DNA of 37,063 nucleotides from an uncultured Clostridia bacterium (GCA_947364045.1 CANARN010000019.1:1-37063); one strand, 5' to 3'. Shown: positions 1 to 8,547, counted from the stretch's first letter. Program-made: numbers and translations. Notes: generated from the sequence alone by a model not told the origin.

Positions 1-3000
1 TTCTGTTTGTCTGTATTGGGTAAATGGCGCTGTTCGTATTGTGCTTTTTGACAGTCCCGATAACATTGCCGTGCTTGTCATACTTAAATTCATAAAGCTG
101 AGCGTAATAATTATGAAGAGCTGATTTTACCTGATATTTTGTTGTGCCTGCCGAGGCATTGTCTGAATTGTAGGTGTATGTGTAATTTACATTTTCAGCG
201 TCTTTATAGCCTGTAAGGCGGTTTGCGCTGTCTATGGTATTAAGCGTATTGCGTTCCGCCATATCCTTTGCGCTGACCAAATTGCCTTTTGTATCATAGC
301 TGTAAGCCGAACCCGTTTTGTCAATGGTCATATTCATTCCGGAGAAGCAGGCGGCGTTTTGTTCGCAGAAATATCTGAAATATACCGTTAAAAATGTTAC
401 GTGCTTTGAGCTGTTTGCCTTTGACGGAGTTACAAGCTGTGAGGCGTACTGCCACGCTGTACTGCTCGGATTAAAATCAACAATCACATATTCCGTTGTA
501 TTGTCGCTGAAATGAATAGATACGCTGATTGCAAAATGCCGCGAATCTCTCTTCGGCAAAGCTTTTCCGCAGGCATAACCGCTGAAATTCAAAGCCAATT
601 TGTTCGCAGGAACATTCACCTGAACATCCTGACGAACATATTTTTTCTGACTTGCATCGCCCTTTATGACCGCGCCGTTTGTAATAAAAGAGGGACAGCC
701 GCTGCTGTATGCAGAACCCGCAGTTTTAATAGCTGTATTGCCTGAGCTTTCACTGCTTTGCCAACTGCTCAATCCGTCTTTAAATGCACTGTTTTCAACC
801 ATATTATACGGGTTTACCGAAACGCCGTATTCAAGCTGTGCGCAGTCAACATAAACCGTACCTTTCGCATTTTGCAAAGCAATTACGGGTTTAATTGTTT
901 TAAATTCAGAAGTAACATTTGCAGTAACACCGAGCCTTGCCCACTCCCCGTTTGTTGAATATGTACTTCTGTTTCCCCGAACATACTGAGAGGTACCGTC
1001 TTCCCTGTACATTGCAATCATTGCTTCAATTCCGCCTGAACCTGTAAGTCCGCTTGTTTTATAGTAAAACGAAAATACATAATTTCCTGTTTTAACAGGC
1101 GTATAATCTTGATAAATACGGTTAACAAGATTATCTGCATTTGCATACAGCTTTATTGATTTGTTACCCAAATACGCATTGGAAGAATCCACTGCCGAAC
1201 CGCCGTCACTGTTTGAATTTGAATTATAAGTCTTCCAGCTTGTAAGATTTTTTTCAAAGCTTGTATTTTTCAGCAAATTGTCAATAGGCATAGTTGATGA
1301 CGAGGACGACAACAGCTTATTGTTCTGATTAAAATTTGTTCTGTGGTCTTTATCATTTTCAAAAACATTTTTAGTGTATTGCGCCGAAGAAGCGCCCAGC
1401 CCGTCAACTGCGCTTGTTGTTCTGCCCATATTGTCAAAATTGTAAACAACGCTTCTGTTTTTGTTGTCAGTAACCTTTGTATAATTCCCCTCATTGTAAT
1501 TAAATGTTACGCTTTTACCTGCGGTTTTTGTACCGCTTGAATTGGGCGCGGAATACTCCGTTGCTTTTAAAATTCTGTTTTTCGCCGCAATATTCCCGGA
1601 GGTTTGGTATGAATATACAACAGATGTGCCGTCCTTTGAAATTACAGAGGTCAGGCGCAAATCGCTGTCATATGTAAACTGTATTGTATCTCCGTTCGGA
1701 TGTGTTATTTTAACAAGCTTTGAGCCTGAATAGCTGAATACTATTTTGCCGAATAAATTCCTTATCCACGTTACAGCGTTATTTTCATTTCTGCCGATAG
1801 TTATTGCATTGCCCGAGCCGTCTGTAATTTTAGTCAAAAAATTGTCTGAATTATATGTGTATGTAATTTTATCTGTGCTTTGGTTGCTTTGAACAGAGGA
1901 AAGACGTCCGCCTGAGGTAAATGTCTTTTTGTTGTTTTGCTTATCTGTAAGCTCCCAGCCGCCGGTTGAAACTATTCTTAATGTATAGCCCTTGCCTAAC
2001 TCATCCTCAAATGTATCTTTAATAATATTGTTATTGGCGTCTTTTTTCTCTTTCATATACAAAACCGTACCGTCAGCGTCTGTATATGTATATTTTATGC
2101 CTTGCTTGTGCAAATCGTCATTGTTTCCCTTTCCGGGAGTGAGATATGAAAGCTGTTCGTCAACATTCATCTTCCACCCTGCGCCGCAAATGGATTTGGA
2201 TGCGTTATATACTCCTCCGCCCTGTGTTACGGCAAAATGACGTCCTGACTGATAGCCGTTATAATAATAGCTGACGCCCGCAGGCAGACCCGCCGAGCCT
2301 GTATCGCATATAGGTATATTTACAACAAGATTACCCGTGTAGTTGTTAACATAACCCGTTCCGCACCCGAGATTTTGTTCGGTAAAAGACCAATAGTCCT
2401 CAAGACCCATATTGTTAATGTACTGAACCGTCATAACGGGCTTTCCGTTTTTAATATTGTTATTCTTTGACACAAGCTGTGCAATCGCAATGCGTGAGTC
2501 AGACGGTTTCAGGAATATTCCGTGATTTGCTTTGCCGTCATACCATTTTTTTACAGTTGATGTTACATCCCAATAAATTTGCTTGTAGTTATTAGAGGCA
2601 GATGTCGTAGTATAATCAAGCACGCGGGAATCGTATTTTGGGTCAGCAGCAGAGTATATGCCGGCTTTTGACGAGTCAAAACCGCTCCAAGCCGAAGTAA
2701 TTTCATATGCGTTTATCTGTAAATTAGGTTGGCTTACATCGCTGTAGCTGAGCTGTCCGAGATACATACAGGCTTTTATTACCATATCGCCTTTATCAAG
2801 CGTCGGCAGCTTTGTAAATTTAACAGCAGCGCGCGTCAGTCCCATAAGTCCCTGTTGGTTTCCTACATATATTGAGCCGTAAGCCTCAAGATTATAGTTA
2901 CCGGAAGTAATATATTTATTTTTAATCGTCGCAGTATCAGGCTTGGTCTGAACCATAGGGTCAACCGTTACGGGATAAGCCCTGTTCTTGCTGTCAAGCC

Positions 3001-3877
3001 ACGCGCTGTCGAGAGTTGTTATAACAGTGAACATACTGCTTTTAACATTTGACAGCGAAAGAGTAATACCGTCAGAAAATTCACCGTTGACATCAATCAT
3101 AACGGGTGCGGTGAGTATATATATCGCTTCTCCGTCCCCGTTTTGCAGTTCAATAGTCTTACTGTCAATCTGAACGGGTGTAAGTCCGACTGTCTTATAT
3201 TCAGCAGTAAATTCACGGTTTGTACTCGCCGAATTTAAAATAATATTCTCTTTAAGTCCGTCGGATGAAATTATATATTCTAAATCCGTATTTTTATATA
3301 CATTTTTAAAGCACACCGATGATGAAAGCTTTTCAAGGCTTCTTCTGTCACCGTCATCCTGCTGCTGAGAAATCTCAGCAGTACTCTTGCCCGCGCCGAC
3401 ATAATACCAAGAAAGCTTGTATCCATCCTTTTCAATGCGTACAAATTTTTTGCCGTTGGTTTTCTTTGAAATGCGAATGTTCAGGTCCGAGTTTTTAACG
3501 GTTAAATCTTTATTTTTAAGAGTTTTTCCCTCATTTTCCTCTTCGTCGGCGTCAGTTTCGATAAGGGTATTATCATAATCCACCCACTTGCCGTTTTGCT
3601 GAAAATGAACAGGCACATCATACTGCGCCGCCTGCATTGTGCCGTCGCTCATACGGAAATGCTTGACATTTTCCTCCCGCTTTTCAAGCTCTTCAGCAAT
3701 AATTGCCGCTTTCTGTTCTTCCTCTGAAGCATAATTTTCAACTGCTTCAGCCGTATCGGAAGGCATCTCGCTGCTATTGCCTTCGGCAAATACCTGAATC
3801 GGCGCACACTGCACTGCCAACACCAATGAAAGCATTACAGACATAACCCTCGTCACAAATTGAATTCCCTTTTCCAT
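1..3877 (-). CDS. Secreted RHS/YD-repeat protein, C-terminus outside the window
   Basis: One open frame of 1292 codons starts at an ATG at 3877 (AAGGAG about 9 nt upstream) and is still open at the left edge. Residues 1-32 form a signal peptide: a short basic start, a hydrophobic core and a probable cut after VFA. About residues 305-486 resemble a DNRLRE-type domain (GLTRAAVKF, then DVTSTVKKWYDGKANHGIFL). From about 590 there are YD/RHS repeats such as ITYTYNSDNFLTKITDGSG and FTYDSDLRLTSV. Two regions starting near 869 and 1023 (NTSFEKNLTSWKTY; NSAFKDGLSSWQSS) look like carbohydrate-binding beta-sandwich modules inserted between repeats. YD repeats resume near 1190. Family members are wall-associated or secreted shell proteins that often carry a variable C-terminal effector. 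Any toxin tip and immunity gene would lie left of the window, so function is not decided here. Numerous short antisense frames were judged shadows. Confidence 0.85.
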   Translation of the reverse strand, partial: MEKGIQFVTRVMSVMLSLVLAVQCAPIQVFAEGNSSEMPSDTAEAVENYASEEEQKAAIIAEELEKREENVKHFRMSDGTMQAAQYDVPVHFQQNGKWVDYDNTLIETDADEEENEGKTLKNKDLTVKNSDLNIRISKKTNGKKFVRIEKDGYKLSWYYVGAGKSTAEISQQQDDGDRRSLEKLSSSVCFKNVYKNTDLEYIISSDGLKENIILNSASTNREFTAEYKTVGLTPVQIDSKTIELQNGDGEAIYILTAPVMIDVNGEFSDGITLSLSNVKSSMFTVITTLDSAWLDSKNRAYPVTVDPMVQTKPDTATIKNKYITSGNYNLEAYGSIYVGNQQGLMGLTRAAVKFTKLPTLDKGDMVIKACMYLGQLSYSDVSQPNLQINAYEITSAWSGFDSSKAGIYSAADPKYDSRVLDYTTTSASNNYKQIYWDVTSTVKKWYDGKANHGIFLKPSDSRIAIAQLVSKNNNIKNGKPVMTVQYINNMGLEDYWSFTEQNLGCGTGYVNNYTGNLVVNIPICDTGSAGLPAGVSYYYNGYQSGRHFAVTQGGGVYNASKSICGAGWKMNVDEQLSYLTPGKGNNDDLHKQGIKYTYTDADGTVLYMKEKKDANNNIIKDTFEDELGKGYTLRIVSTGGWELTDKQNNKKTFTSGGRLSSVQSNQSTDKITYTYNSDNFLTKITDGSGNAITIGRNENNAVTWIRNLFGKIVFSYSGSKLVKITHPNGDTIQFTYDSDLRLTSVISKDGTSVVYSYQTSGNIAAKNRILKATEYSAPNSSGTKTAGKSVTFNYNEGNYTKVTDNKNRSVVYNFDNMGRTTSAVDGLGASSAQYTKNVFENDKDHRTNFNQNNKLLSSSSSTMPIDNLLKNTSFEKNLTSWKTYNSNSNSDGGSAVDSSNAYLGNKSIKLYANADNLVNRIYQDYTPVKTGNYVFSFYYKTSGLTGSGGIEAMIAMYREDGTSQYVRGNRSTYSTNGEWARLGVTANVTSEFKTIKPVIALQNAKGTVYVDCAQLEYGVSVNPYNMVENSAFKDGLSSWQSSESSGNTAIKTAGSAYSSGCPSFITNGAVIKGDASQKKYVRQDVQVNVPANKLALNFSGYACGKALPKRDSRHFAISVSIHFSDNTTEYVIVDFNPSSTAWQYASQLVTPSKANSSKHVTFLTVYFRYFCEQNAACFSGMNMTIDKTGSAYSYDTKGNLVSAKDMAERNTLNTIDSANRLTGYKDAENVNYTYTYNSDNASAGTTKYQVKSALHNYYAQLYEFKYDKHGNVIGTVKKHNTNSAIYPIQTNR

Positions 3878-3945
3878 TTTTCATATCTCCTTTTATACGG
3901 TTTGGAATATGATATACATACTTTTTTCATAAAAAATATATTTAT

Positions 3946-3974
3946 ATTATTCGGTATGGCAATATTCTTGTCAA
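3946..3974 (-). promoter_or_regulatory. Promoter of the RHS gene
   Basis: On the minus strand TTGACA (3974-3969), a 17-nt spacer and AATAAT (3951-3946) lie about 70 nt upstream of the ATG. The -35 is perfect and the -10 is off by one or two bases. No other comparable pair was seen between here and the gene. Confidence 0.65.
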
Positions 3975-3980
3975 TGCTAA

Positions 3981-3998
3981 ATGCAAAACTATGCAAAA
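3981..3998. repeat. Direct repeat ATGCAAAA x2 next to the RHS -35
   Basis: ATGCAAAA occurs at 3981-3988 and 3991-3998, a period of 10 bp, directly upstream of the -35 of the RHS promoter. Same-face spacing suits a regulator site. No regulator is known; this is inference. The rest of 3999-4130 is AT-rich and I see nothing else in it. Confidence 0.4.
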
Positions 3999-4130
3999 TT
4001 TGATACAAAAAATGTATTTTTCCCTACAAAAGCTATGTTTTGTGCTTGTATTTCGACAAAACACTTTTTACGGTATTTAATTACGTTTATAAATAACTGC
4101 ATCACAAGCTCATAAAGAAGTGATTACCGA

Positions 4131-4162
4131 AAAATAAAAAAAGCACCTGAAAACAGGTGCTT
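4131..4162 (-). terminator. Intrinsic terminator downstream of the fucosidase
   Basis: A perfect 9-bp stem (4141-4149 with 4154-4162, loop AAAA) is followed on the minus strand by TTTTTATTTT. It lies 139 nt past the fucosidase stop and upstream of the RHS promoter, so it ends the antiporter-fucosidase transcript. Confidence 0.8.
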
Positions 4163-4165
4163 ACA

Positions 4166-4256
4166 GACTGTCGATAAAGCCGCAAAAGCGTGCATAAATA
4201 AAAAATATGCCGACATTGTTTATTATTGAATTTTAAATTATGCGCTTGACGTTTTT
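4166..4256. repeat. Diverged dispersed intergenic repeat, copy A
   Basis: Begins with CTGTCGATAAAG-C-CGCAA and ends with CTTGACGTTTTTTC. Both blocks recur in the same order and orientation at 32574-32708, where the middle is longer. No coding potential was seen. Between this element and the fucosidase stop (4257-4300) nothing else is recognisable. Confidence 0.5.
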
Positions 4257-4300
4257 TCTGTTAATAATACAGTATTTATATGACACATTATTTGTTTTTG

Positions 4301-5653
4301 TCACAGTCTGTAGGCGCCTGTTTTACAAACCTCAATTTTATTCAAGCAGGGCGTCTTTCTGGATTTGCCTATAACCAAAGTCAGCCTGTCGGTAACAATC
4401 GGCTCGTCAAAAACAGCAATTTTGGAAAATCCTATAACTGTTCCCTTAAACACGCTTTTTTCACCGCAAAGTATTTCAAATTCTTCTACTCGCTGTGATT
4501 TTGTCGTATCCTCGCTGAGCCTTAAACGGTCAACGGACTGTTTGTCAAACTCAATGCTGTAAACCGTATTGTCCATATCGGCAGTAAATCTGCTTTTAAT
4601 TACACTTTCGTTTTCTTTTCTCAGCCAATGCCCCATTTCCTCAAGACGTTTAATATCCTTTTTCCCGAATCTTCCCTTTCTGTTGGGCGGAATATTCAGT
4701 ATCAGCAGGCAATTACTGCCCACACTGCCGTAATAAATTTCCATAAGACGACGGAGAGATTTAACCGAAAAGAACTGAAGCGAATGGTAAAACCAGCCTA
4801 ATCTTATAGACACATCCACTTCCGCGGGATACCACATAAATTCATCATATTTTGAAAGAAACTCTCTTGAGCCTATGTCCTCAAGAAGAACATCCTGACA
4901 GCGCTTCTGAAATTTTTTAAAGTCATCATCCTGCTGGCAGTTGTCTGCAATATTCTGAAGCTCGTACTGAAATTTGGGAACAACATTCCATTCGCTTTTT
5001 CTCGCTTTTCCGCTCTCATTGCCTACCCAGCGAATGTCCGGAGCGCAGCCCGACATAACAATGCCCGGCTGAAGCTCCAACGCAGTTTTCCAAATACGCT
5101 CAAAGTCATAATTCTGCTTCGGCATTCCGTCTGCCTTTGCGCCGCAGGCGCCGTCAAGCCAAAGCATAAAAATTTCACCGTAATTTGTTAAAAGCTCCGT
5201 AAGCTGTTCAATGTAAAAATCGTTATATGCCTCTGTTCCGTAAAGCTTGCTGTTTCTGTCCCACGGAGAAAGATAAACGCCGAATTTCAGACCGTATTTT
5301 CTACAGGAATCGGAAACTTCTTTAACAACATCGCCCCTGCCGTTTTTATAAGGACTGTTTTTAATTGAATATTCCGTTGTTTCGGTCTGCCACAGGCAAA
5401 ATCCGTCATGATGCTTACAGGTCAGAACAACACCCTTCATACCTGCATTTTTTATTGCTCTGCACCATTCGTCCGTATCCTGAGCCTTAGGATTAAATAT
5501 TTCGGGAGAGTCAGTTCCCTTTCCCCATTCTCTTCCGGTAAACGTATTCATTCCGTAATGAATAAATGCGTAAAACGGCATTTGCTGTATTTTAAGCTGT
5601 CTTTCGTTCGGAACTATTGAAGTATACAGCTCCAGTCTTTCATTTTCAGTCAT
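4301..5653 (-). CDS. Alpha-L-fucosidase, GH29 family (cytoplasmic)
   Basis: 450 residues. Family members hydrolyse terminal alpha-L-fucosyl linkages from glycans with retention of configuration. Visible GH29 hallmarks are FIHYGMNTFTGREWG (30-44), CKHHDGFCLW (79-88), the beta-strand YLSPWDRN, and FMLWLDGACG (162-171), whose Asp167 should be the catalytic nucleophile. The C-terminal ~100 residues look like the beta-sandwich that follows the barrel. There is no signal peptide, so it should act on imported fucosylated oligosaccharides. The start is set by the ATG at 5653 behind a GGGGGA tract. It lies 56 nt behind the antiporter and probably shares its transcript; the functional link is unclear. 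Family assignment is firm; the exact linkage is not inferable. Confidence 0.88.
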   Translation of the reverse strand: MTENERLELYTSIVPNERQLKIQQMPFYAFIHYGMNTFTGREWGKGTDSPEIFNPKAQDTDEWCRAIKNAGMKGVVLTCKHHDGFCLWQTETTEYSIKNSPYKNGRGDVVKEVSDSCRKYGLKFGVYLSPWDRNSKLYGTEAYNDFYIEQLTELLTNYGEIFMLWLDGACGAKADGMPKQNYDFERIWKTALELQPGIVMSGCAPDIRWVGNESGKARKSEWNVVPKFQYELQNIADNCQQDDDFKKFQKRCQDVLLEDIGSREFLSKYDEFMWYPAEVDVSIRLGWFYHSLQFFSVKSLRRLMEIYYGSVGSNCLLILNIPPNRKGRFGKKDIKRLEEMGHWLRKENESVIKSRFTADMDNTVYSIEFDKQSVDRLRLSEDTTKSQRVEEFEILCGEKSVFKGTVIGFSKIAVFDEPIVTDRLTLVIGKSRKTPCLNKIEVCKTGAYRL

Positions 5654-5709
5654 ACTAATCCCCCGTTAAGTGTCACAGCCCTCTGCCTGCCCTATTATAT
5701 TTAACTCAG

Positions 5710-6732
5710 CTAAAACGGAAGATAGTGCATTGAAGAATTAGTTACAAGCACCGCAACGTAAGCTATATAAATACAAATCATCAAAGCACCCTGCCAACGA
5801 CTCAGCTTTTTGAAAATAAGCGTTGGAATAATTGCAATAAGAATTACCACCATACAAACTGCAATGTCAAGGTATGCAGACTGCTTGCCCACAGGCAGCG
5901 AACCCTTTGTAATAAACGAGCAAATAGGAAGAATAAGCGTAAGGTCAATAATATTTGCGCCGATAATGTTACCGATTGAAAGCTCAGACTGCTTCTTTAT
6001 AATCGCGGTAACGGTTGTTACAAGCTCCGGAAGAGAGGTTCCCACCGCAATAACCGTAACGCCTATAATCGCTTCGGAAACGCCGATATGCGTTGCAATT
6101 ACCGTGCCGTCGTCAACAAGCAAGTCAGCGCCGATAACAATTCCCGCCGCGCCGATAAGAAACTTTGCTATATTGGTTGACAGCGATTTTGCGTTGATTA
6201 CGGGATTGTCTGACTTGTCGTCCTCATCCATTCCCGTTTTGCCCGAAATAATATTTTCCACCATAAATACGGCAAAAATTGCTATAAGGATTATGCTCTG
6301 CCAAATTGACAGGCTTAAATTCTGGGTGAATATAAACAGCGCCGCAACTGCGCCTATCATCAAAAAGCCTTTAAATGCTACTTCTTTTCGTTTGACCAAT
6401 GCCGGCATACAAAGAATTGAAATACTCATTATAAGCCCTACATTAGCGGTAACCGAGCCGACCGCATTGCCGATTGCCATATCGTTTTTGCCCTGCGTTG
6501 CCGCAATTGCAGAAACCAAAAGCTCAGGTAAAGTGGTCGCAAAGCTTACAACGGTTGCGCCGATAATGAATTTCGGAATTCCCGTTGCCTCGGCAATCCA
6601 CGTAGCAGCGTCAACAAAAACGTCTCCGCCCTTAACAATAAAGAAAATTCCGATAACGAAAAGTATAACCGCAAAAATTATATTGTCATTCGGAATTGAA
6701 ACCAGCTCTGCCAATTTTGCAGATATTTCCAT
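5710..6732 (-). CDS. Calcium/sodium antiporter, CaCA family (YrbG-type)
   Basis: 340 residues, almost entirely hydrophobic with about 10 membrane segments. The two inverted alpha repeats of the family are evident: FATTLPELLVS with GNAVGSVTANVG near the N-terminus, and GTSLPELVTTV with GNIIGANIIDL in the second half. These acidic/polar motifs line the cation path in NCX-like exchangers. Length fits the bacterial YrbG group (about 325-340). An acidic cytoplasmic loop (MDEDDKSDN) separates the halves. ATG at 6732 with AAGGAGAG upstream. It has its own promoter, downstream of the phosphatase stop, and leads into the fucosidase gene. The ion specificity (Ca2+ versus K+ or H+) cannot be read from the sequence. 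Confidence 0.9.
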   Translation of the reverse strand: MEISAKLAELVSIPNDNIIFAVILFVIGIFFIVKGGDVFVDAATWIAEATGIPKFIIGATVVSFATTLPELLVSAIAATQGKNDMAIGNAVGSVTANVGLIMSISILCMPALVKRKEVAFKGFLMIGAVAALFIFTQNLSLSIWQSIILIAIFAVFMVENIISGKTGMDEDDKSDNPVINAKSLSTNIAKFLIGAAGIVIGADLLVDDGTVIATHIGVSEAIIGVTVIAVGTSLPELVTTVTAIIKKQSELSIGNIIGANIIDLTLILPICSFITKGSLPVGKQSAYLDIAVCMVVILIAIIPTLIFKKLSRWQGALMICIYIAYVAVLVTNSSMHYLPF

Positions 6733-6771
6733 AAAAAACTCTCCTTACATTTTACTGAAACTCGAGTATTA

Positions 6772-6800
6772 AGTTTAACATAAACCCAAAAATAAATCAA
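6772..6800 (-). promoter_or_regulatory. Promoter of the antiporter-fucosidase unit
   Basis: TTGATT (6800-6795), a 17-nt spacer and TAAACT (6777-6772) on the minus strand, in the gap between the phosphatase stop (6808) and the antiporter ATG (6732). Confidence 0.5.
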
Positions 6801-6807
6801 TAAAAAA

Positions 6808-7284
6808 TTAGTTTTCGCTGTTTTTTAACAGAGACTCCAACAACGCGGTACAGCCTTTTAAAATATCGTTATAGGCTGTGTCGAACCGACGTGAATACCA
6901 CGGGTCTGCAACGTCGCCCCCGTCGCCTGCAAATTCGAGCAGCTTATGTACTTTTCCGTCACTGTCCGAGCCGAAAATTTTCATTATATTACGGACATTG
7001 CTACTGTCCATTGCGATAAATAAATCGTATTTGCCGTAGTCACTTTTTCTGAGTTGAACAGCTCTTTTACCGTCACAGGTTATTCCGTGCTTCAAGAGCT
7101 CAGCCCTTGCGGGAGGATAAACGGGATTGCCGATGTCGCCCCATATCTCTTCAGCACTTGTCGCTGAGGAAGACACGCTGAAATTCTGCAAAACGCCTGA
7201 CTTTTCGGCAAGGTCTTTAAAAATAAACTCTGCCATCGGGCTTCGGCAAATATTACCGTGGCACACAAACATAATTTTAATCAA
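6808..7284 (-). CDS. Low-molecular-weight protein tyrosine phosphatase
   Basis: 158 residues, the usual length. The P-loop CHGNICRS (Cys8, Arg14) is right at the N-terminus, as in all LMW-PTPs, and the general acid loop VADPWYS is near residue 127. The enzyme dephosphorylates tyrosine (or arginine/low-molecular phosphoesters) through a phospho-cysteine. The start is a TTG at 7284 behind AGGCGGTGA; the next ATG (in IKIM) would leave only three residues before the catalytic Cys, so TTG is preferred. It is monocistronic or first of its unit, divergent from the DUF3737 gene. No capsule or tyrosine-kinase genes adjoin, so the substrate is unknown. Confidence 0.9.
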   Translation of the reverse strand: MIKIMFVCHGNICRSPMAEFIFKDLAEKSGVLQNFSVSSSATSAEEIWGDIGNPVYPPARAELLKHGITCDGKRAVQLRKSDYGKYDLFIAMDSSNVRNIMKIFGSDSDGKVHKLLEFAGDGGDVADPWYSRRFDTAYNDILKGCTALLESLLKNSEN

Positions 7285-7317
7285 AGTTTCACCGCCTGTC
7301 TTTTAATGCTTTTTAAA

Positions 7318-7346
7318 ATTATATAATAATCCACAAGATAATACAA
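7318..7346 (-). promoter_or_regulatory. Promoter of the tyrosine phosphatase gene
   Basis: TTGTAT (7346-7341), 17-nt spacer, perfect TATAAT (7323-7318) on the minus strand, about 35 nt upstream of the TTG start. Confidence 0.55.
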
Positions 7347-7366
7347 CCGAAATAAACACTTATTTA

Positions 7367-7394
7367 TTGACATAAAAATATTTTGTAATATAAT
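7367..7394 (+). promoter_or_regulatory. Promoter of the DUF3737 gene
   Basis: Perfect TTGACA (7367-7372) and perfect TATAAT (7389-7394) with a 16-nt spacer. The predicted transcript starts near 7401 and has a 5' leader of about 120 nt. Confidence 0.75.
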
Positions 7395-7400
7395 TTATAA

Positions 7401-7520
7401 CCAAGCGCAGATGTTTTCTGCCTTTAAGGCGGCTGCAATCACGCACCGACTCTGCTATTTGCTTGCAAGACAGAGCGTTTCTACGGTTTAAAAAGATAAT
7501 TCTCACAAGGAAAAACAGCT
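7401..7520 (+). other. Structured 5' leader, possible regulatory RNA
   Basis: About 120 nt between promoter and ATG, GC-richer than the flanks. Visible pairings include GCAGA/TCTGC around 7411-7423 and an outer CTCTG/CAGAG stem enclosing TTGC/GCAA around 7451-7475. The ribosome binding site AAGGAA lies just before the ATG at 7521. I do not recognise a known riboswitch class; a plain untranslated leader remains possible. Confidence 0.35.
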
Positions 7521-8372
7521 ATGCAAAAGATAAATAATTTGACATTTGATGAAGAAAGAGCGCTTTACGCTCTCAAAGACGCAGAAGTAAATTTCTGTAA
7601 AATTGACGGTTCTGCGGACGGTGAGTCGGCATTTAAGGAATGCAGAAATATTACGGTTAATAATTCGTATTTTAATTTGCGTTATCCGTTCTGGCACAAT
7701 ACGAACACAGTTATCAAAAACTGCGAGTTGACTGTTAACTGCCGCGCGGCGATTTGGTACTGCAACAGCTTTTCCGCCGAAAACTGCAAAATGAACGGTA
7801 TTAAAGCCTTCAGGGAGTGTAAAGGCGTAAGCCTTGACAGCGTTACCGCAAGCTCTCCCGAATTTTTTTGGAAATGCAGCGATATTCACATCAAAAACAG
7901 CGAGATAATATCGGAATATCCGTTCTTTGAATGCAAAAATATTTCAATCGACAGTCTTAATATGACAGGTAAATACTCTTTCCAATATGTTGAAAATGCG
8001 GTTATAGAAAACTCCGTTCTGACAACCAAGGATGCATTCTGGCACAGCAAAAATGTAACTGTTAAGGACAGCGAAATTACAGGTGAATACCTCGGTTGGT
8101 ACTCTGAAAATCTACATTTAATCCGCTGTAAAATCATAGGCACTCAGCCGCTTTGCTACTGTAAGGGGCTTATTTTAGAGGATTGCGAAACAGAGGGGTG
8201 TGACCTTTCATTTGAGCGAAGCGAAGTAACTGCAACAATAAAGGGCGAAATTGAGAGCATTAAAAACCCAGCGCCCAATTCGGTTATCACGGCAGACAAA
8301 ATCGGAGAAATAATTCTTGAAAAAGAATTTTGCGAACCTGATAAAGTTACGATACATACTGAAATAAAATAA
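7521..8372 (+). CDS. DUF3737 family beta-helix protein
   Basis: 283 residues with a repeating pattern of about 20 residues, each turn ending in small/polar plus hydrophobic pairs: FKECRNITVNNS, FWHNTNTVIKNC, FRECKGVSLDSV, FWKCSDIHIKNS, FFECKNISIDSL, FWHSKNVTVKDS. This predicts a right-handed parallel beta-helix, with regular Trp/Phe and Cys columns on one face. There is no signal peptide or membrane segment, so it is cytoplasmic. It matches what is catalogued as DUF3737, a widespread family without established function. ATG with AAGGAA upstream. It is monocistronic, with a strong promoter and a bidirectional terminator downstream. The aromatic/Cys columns could bind a flat ligand or a metal, but this is speculation. 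Confidence 0.8.
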   Translation: MQKINNLTFDEERALYALKDAEVNFCKIDGSADGESAFKECRNITVNNSYFNLRYPFWHNTNTVIKNCELTVNCRAAIWYCNSFSAENCKMNGIKAFRECKGVSLDSVTASSPEFFWKCSDIHIKNSEIISEYPFFECKNISIDSLNMTGKYSFQYVENAVIENSVLTTKDAFWHSKNVTVKDSEITGEYLGWYSENLHLIRCKIIGTQPLCYCKGLILEDCETEGCDLSFERSEVTATIKGEIESIKNPAPNSVITADKIGEIILEKEFCEPDKVTIHTEIK

Positions 8373-8379
8373 AAATTTT

Positions 8380-8545
8380 CGCCCGCCTTTTATAAAAGGC
8401 GATAGGGTCGATGGGCTAAGTCCCCGTCGTTCTTTGCAAAAAACAAAACCTTTTTTCTTAGAAAAGCGCAGGAAGGGCGTAAAACGTTTCGTTGAAACAT
8501 TTTACGGGGGAAACACTCACCGGGGGTTCCCATTATACATAAAAA
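8380..8545. repeat. Non-coding palindrome-rich element
   Basis: Three potential hairpins in tandem. GCCTTTTATAAAAGGC is near 8391-8406. CGATGGG / CCCCGTCG with a CTAAGT loop is near 8408-8431. A 12-bp stem with one mismatch (GTAAAACGTTTC GTT GAAACATTTTAC) spans about 8479-8505. A G-run pair GGGGGAA/TTCCC follows. The only frame here (8434-8622) has no ribosome binding site and ends inside the terminator and the next gene. It looks like a mobile or dispersed intergenic element, but no second copy is in the window. Confidence 0.4.
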
Positions 8546-8547
8546 CA

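Noticed and set aside
4280-4498. 72-codon plus-strand frame
   Set aside because: Antisense to the fucosidase end, with no ribosome binding site or family resemblance.
5810-6772. 320-codon plus-strand frame opposite the antiporter
   Set aside because: It is the antisense of a clear CaCA antiporter, lacks a ribosome binding site and has a low-complexity Ile/Thr/Ser composition typical of shadow frames.
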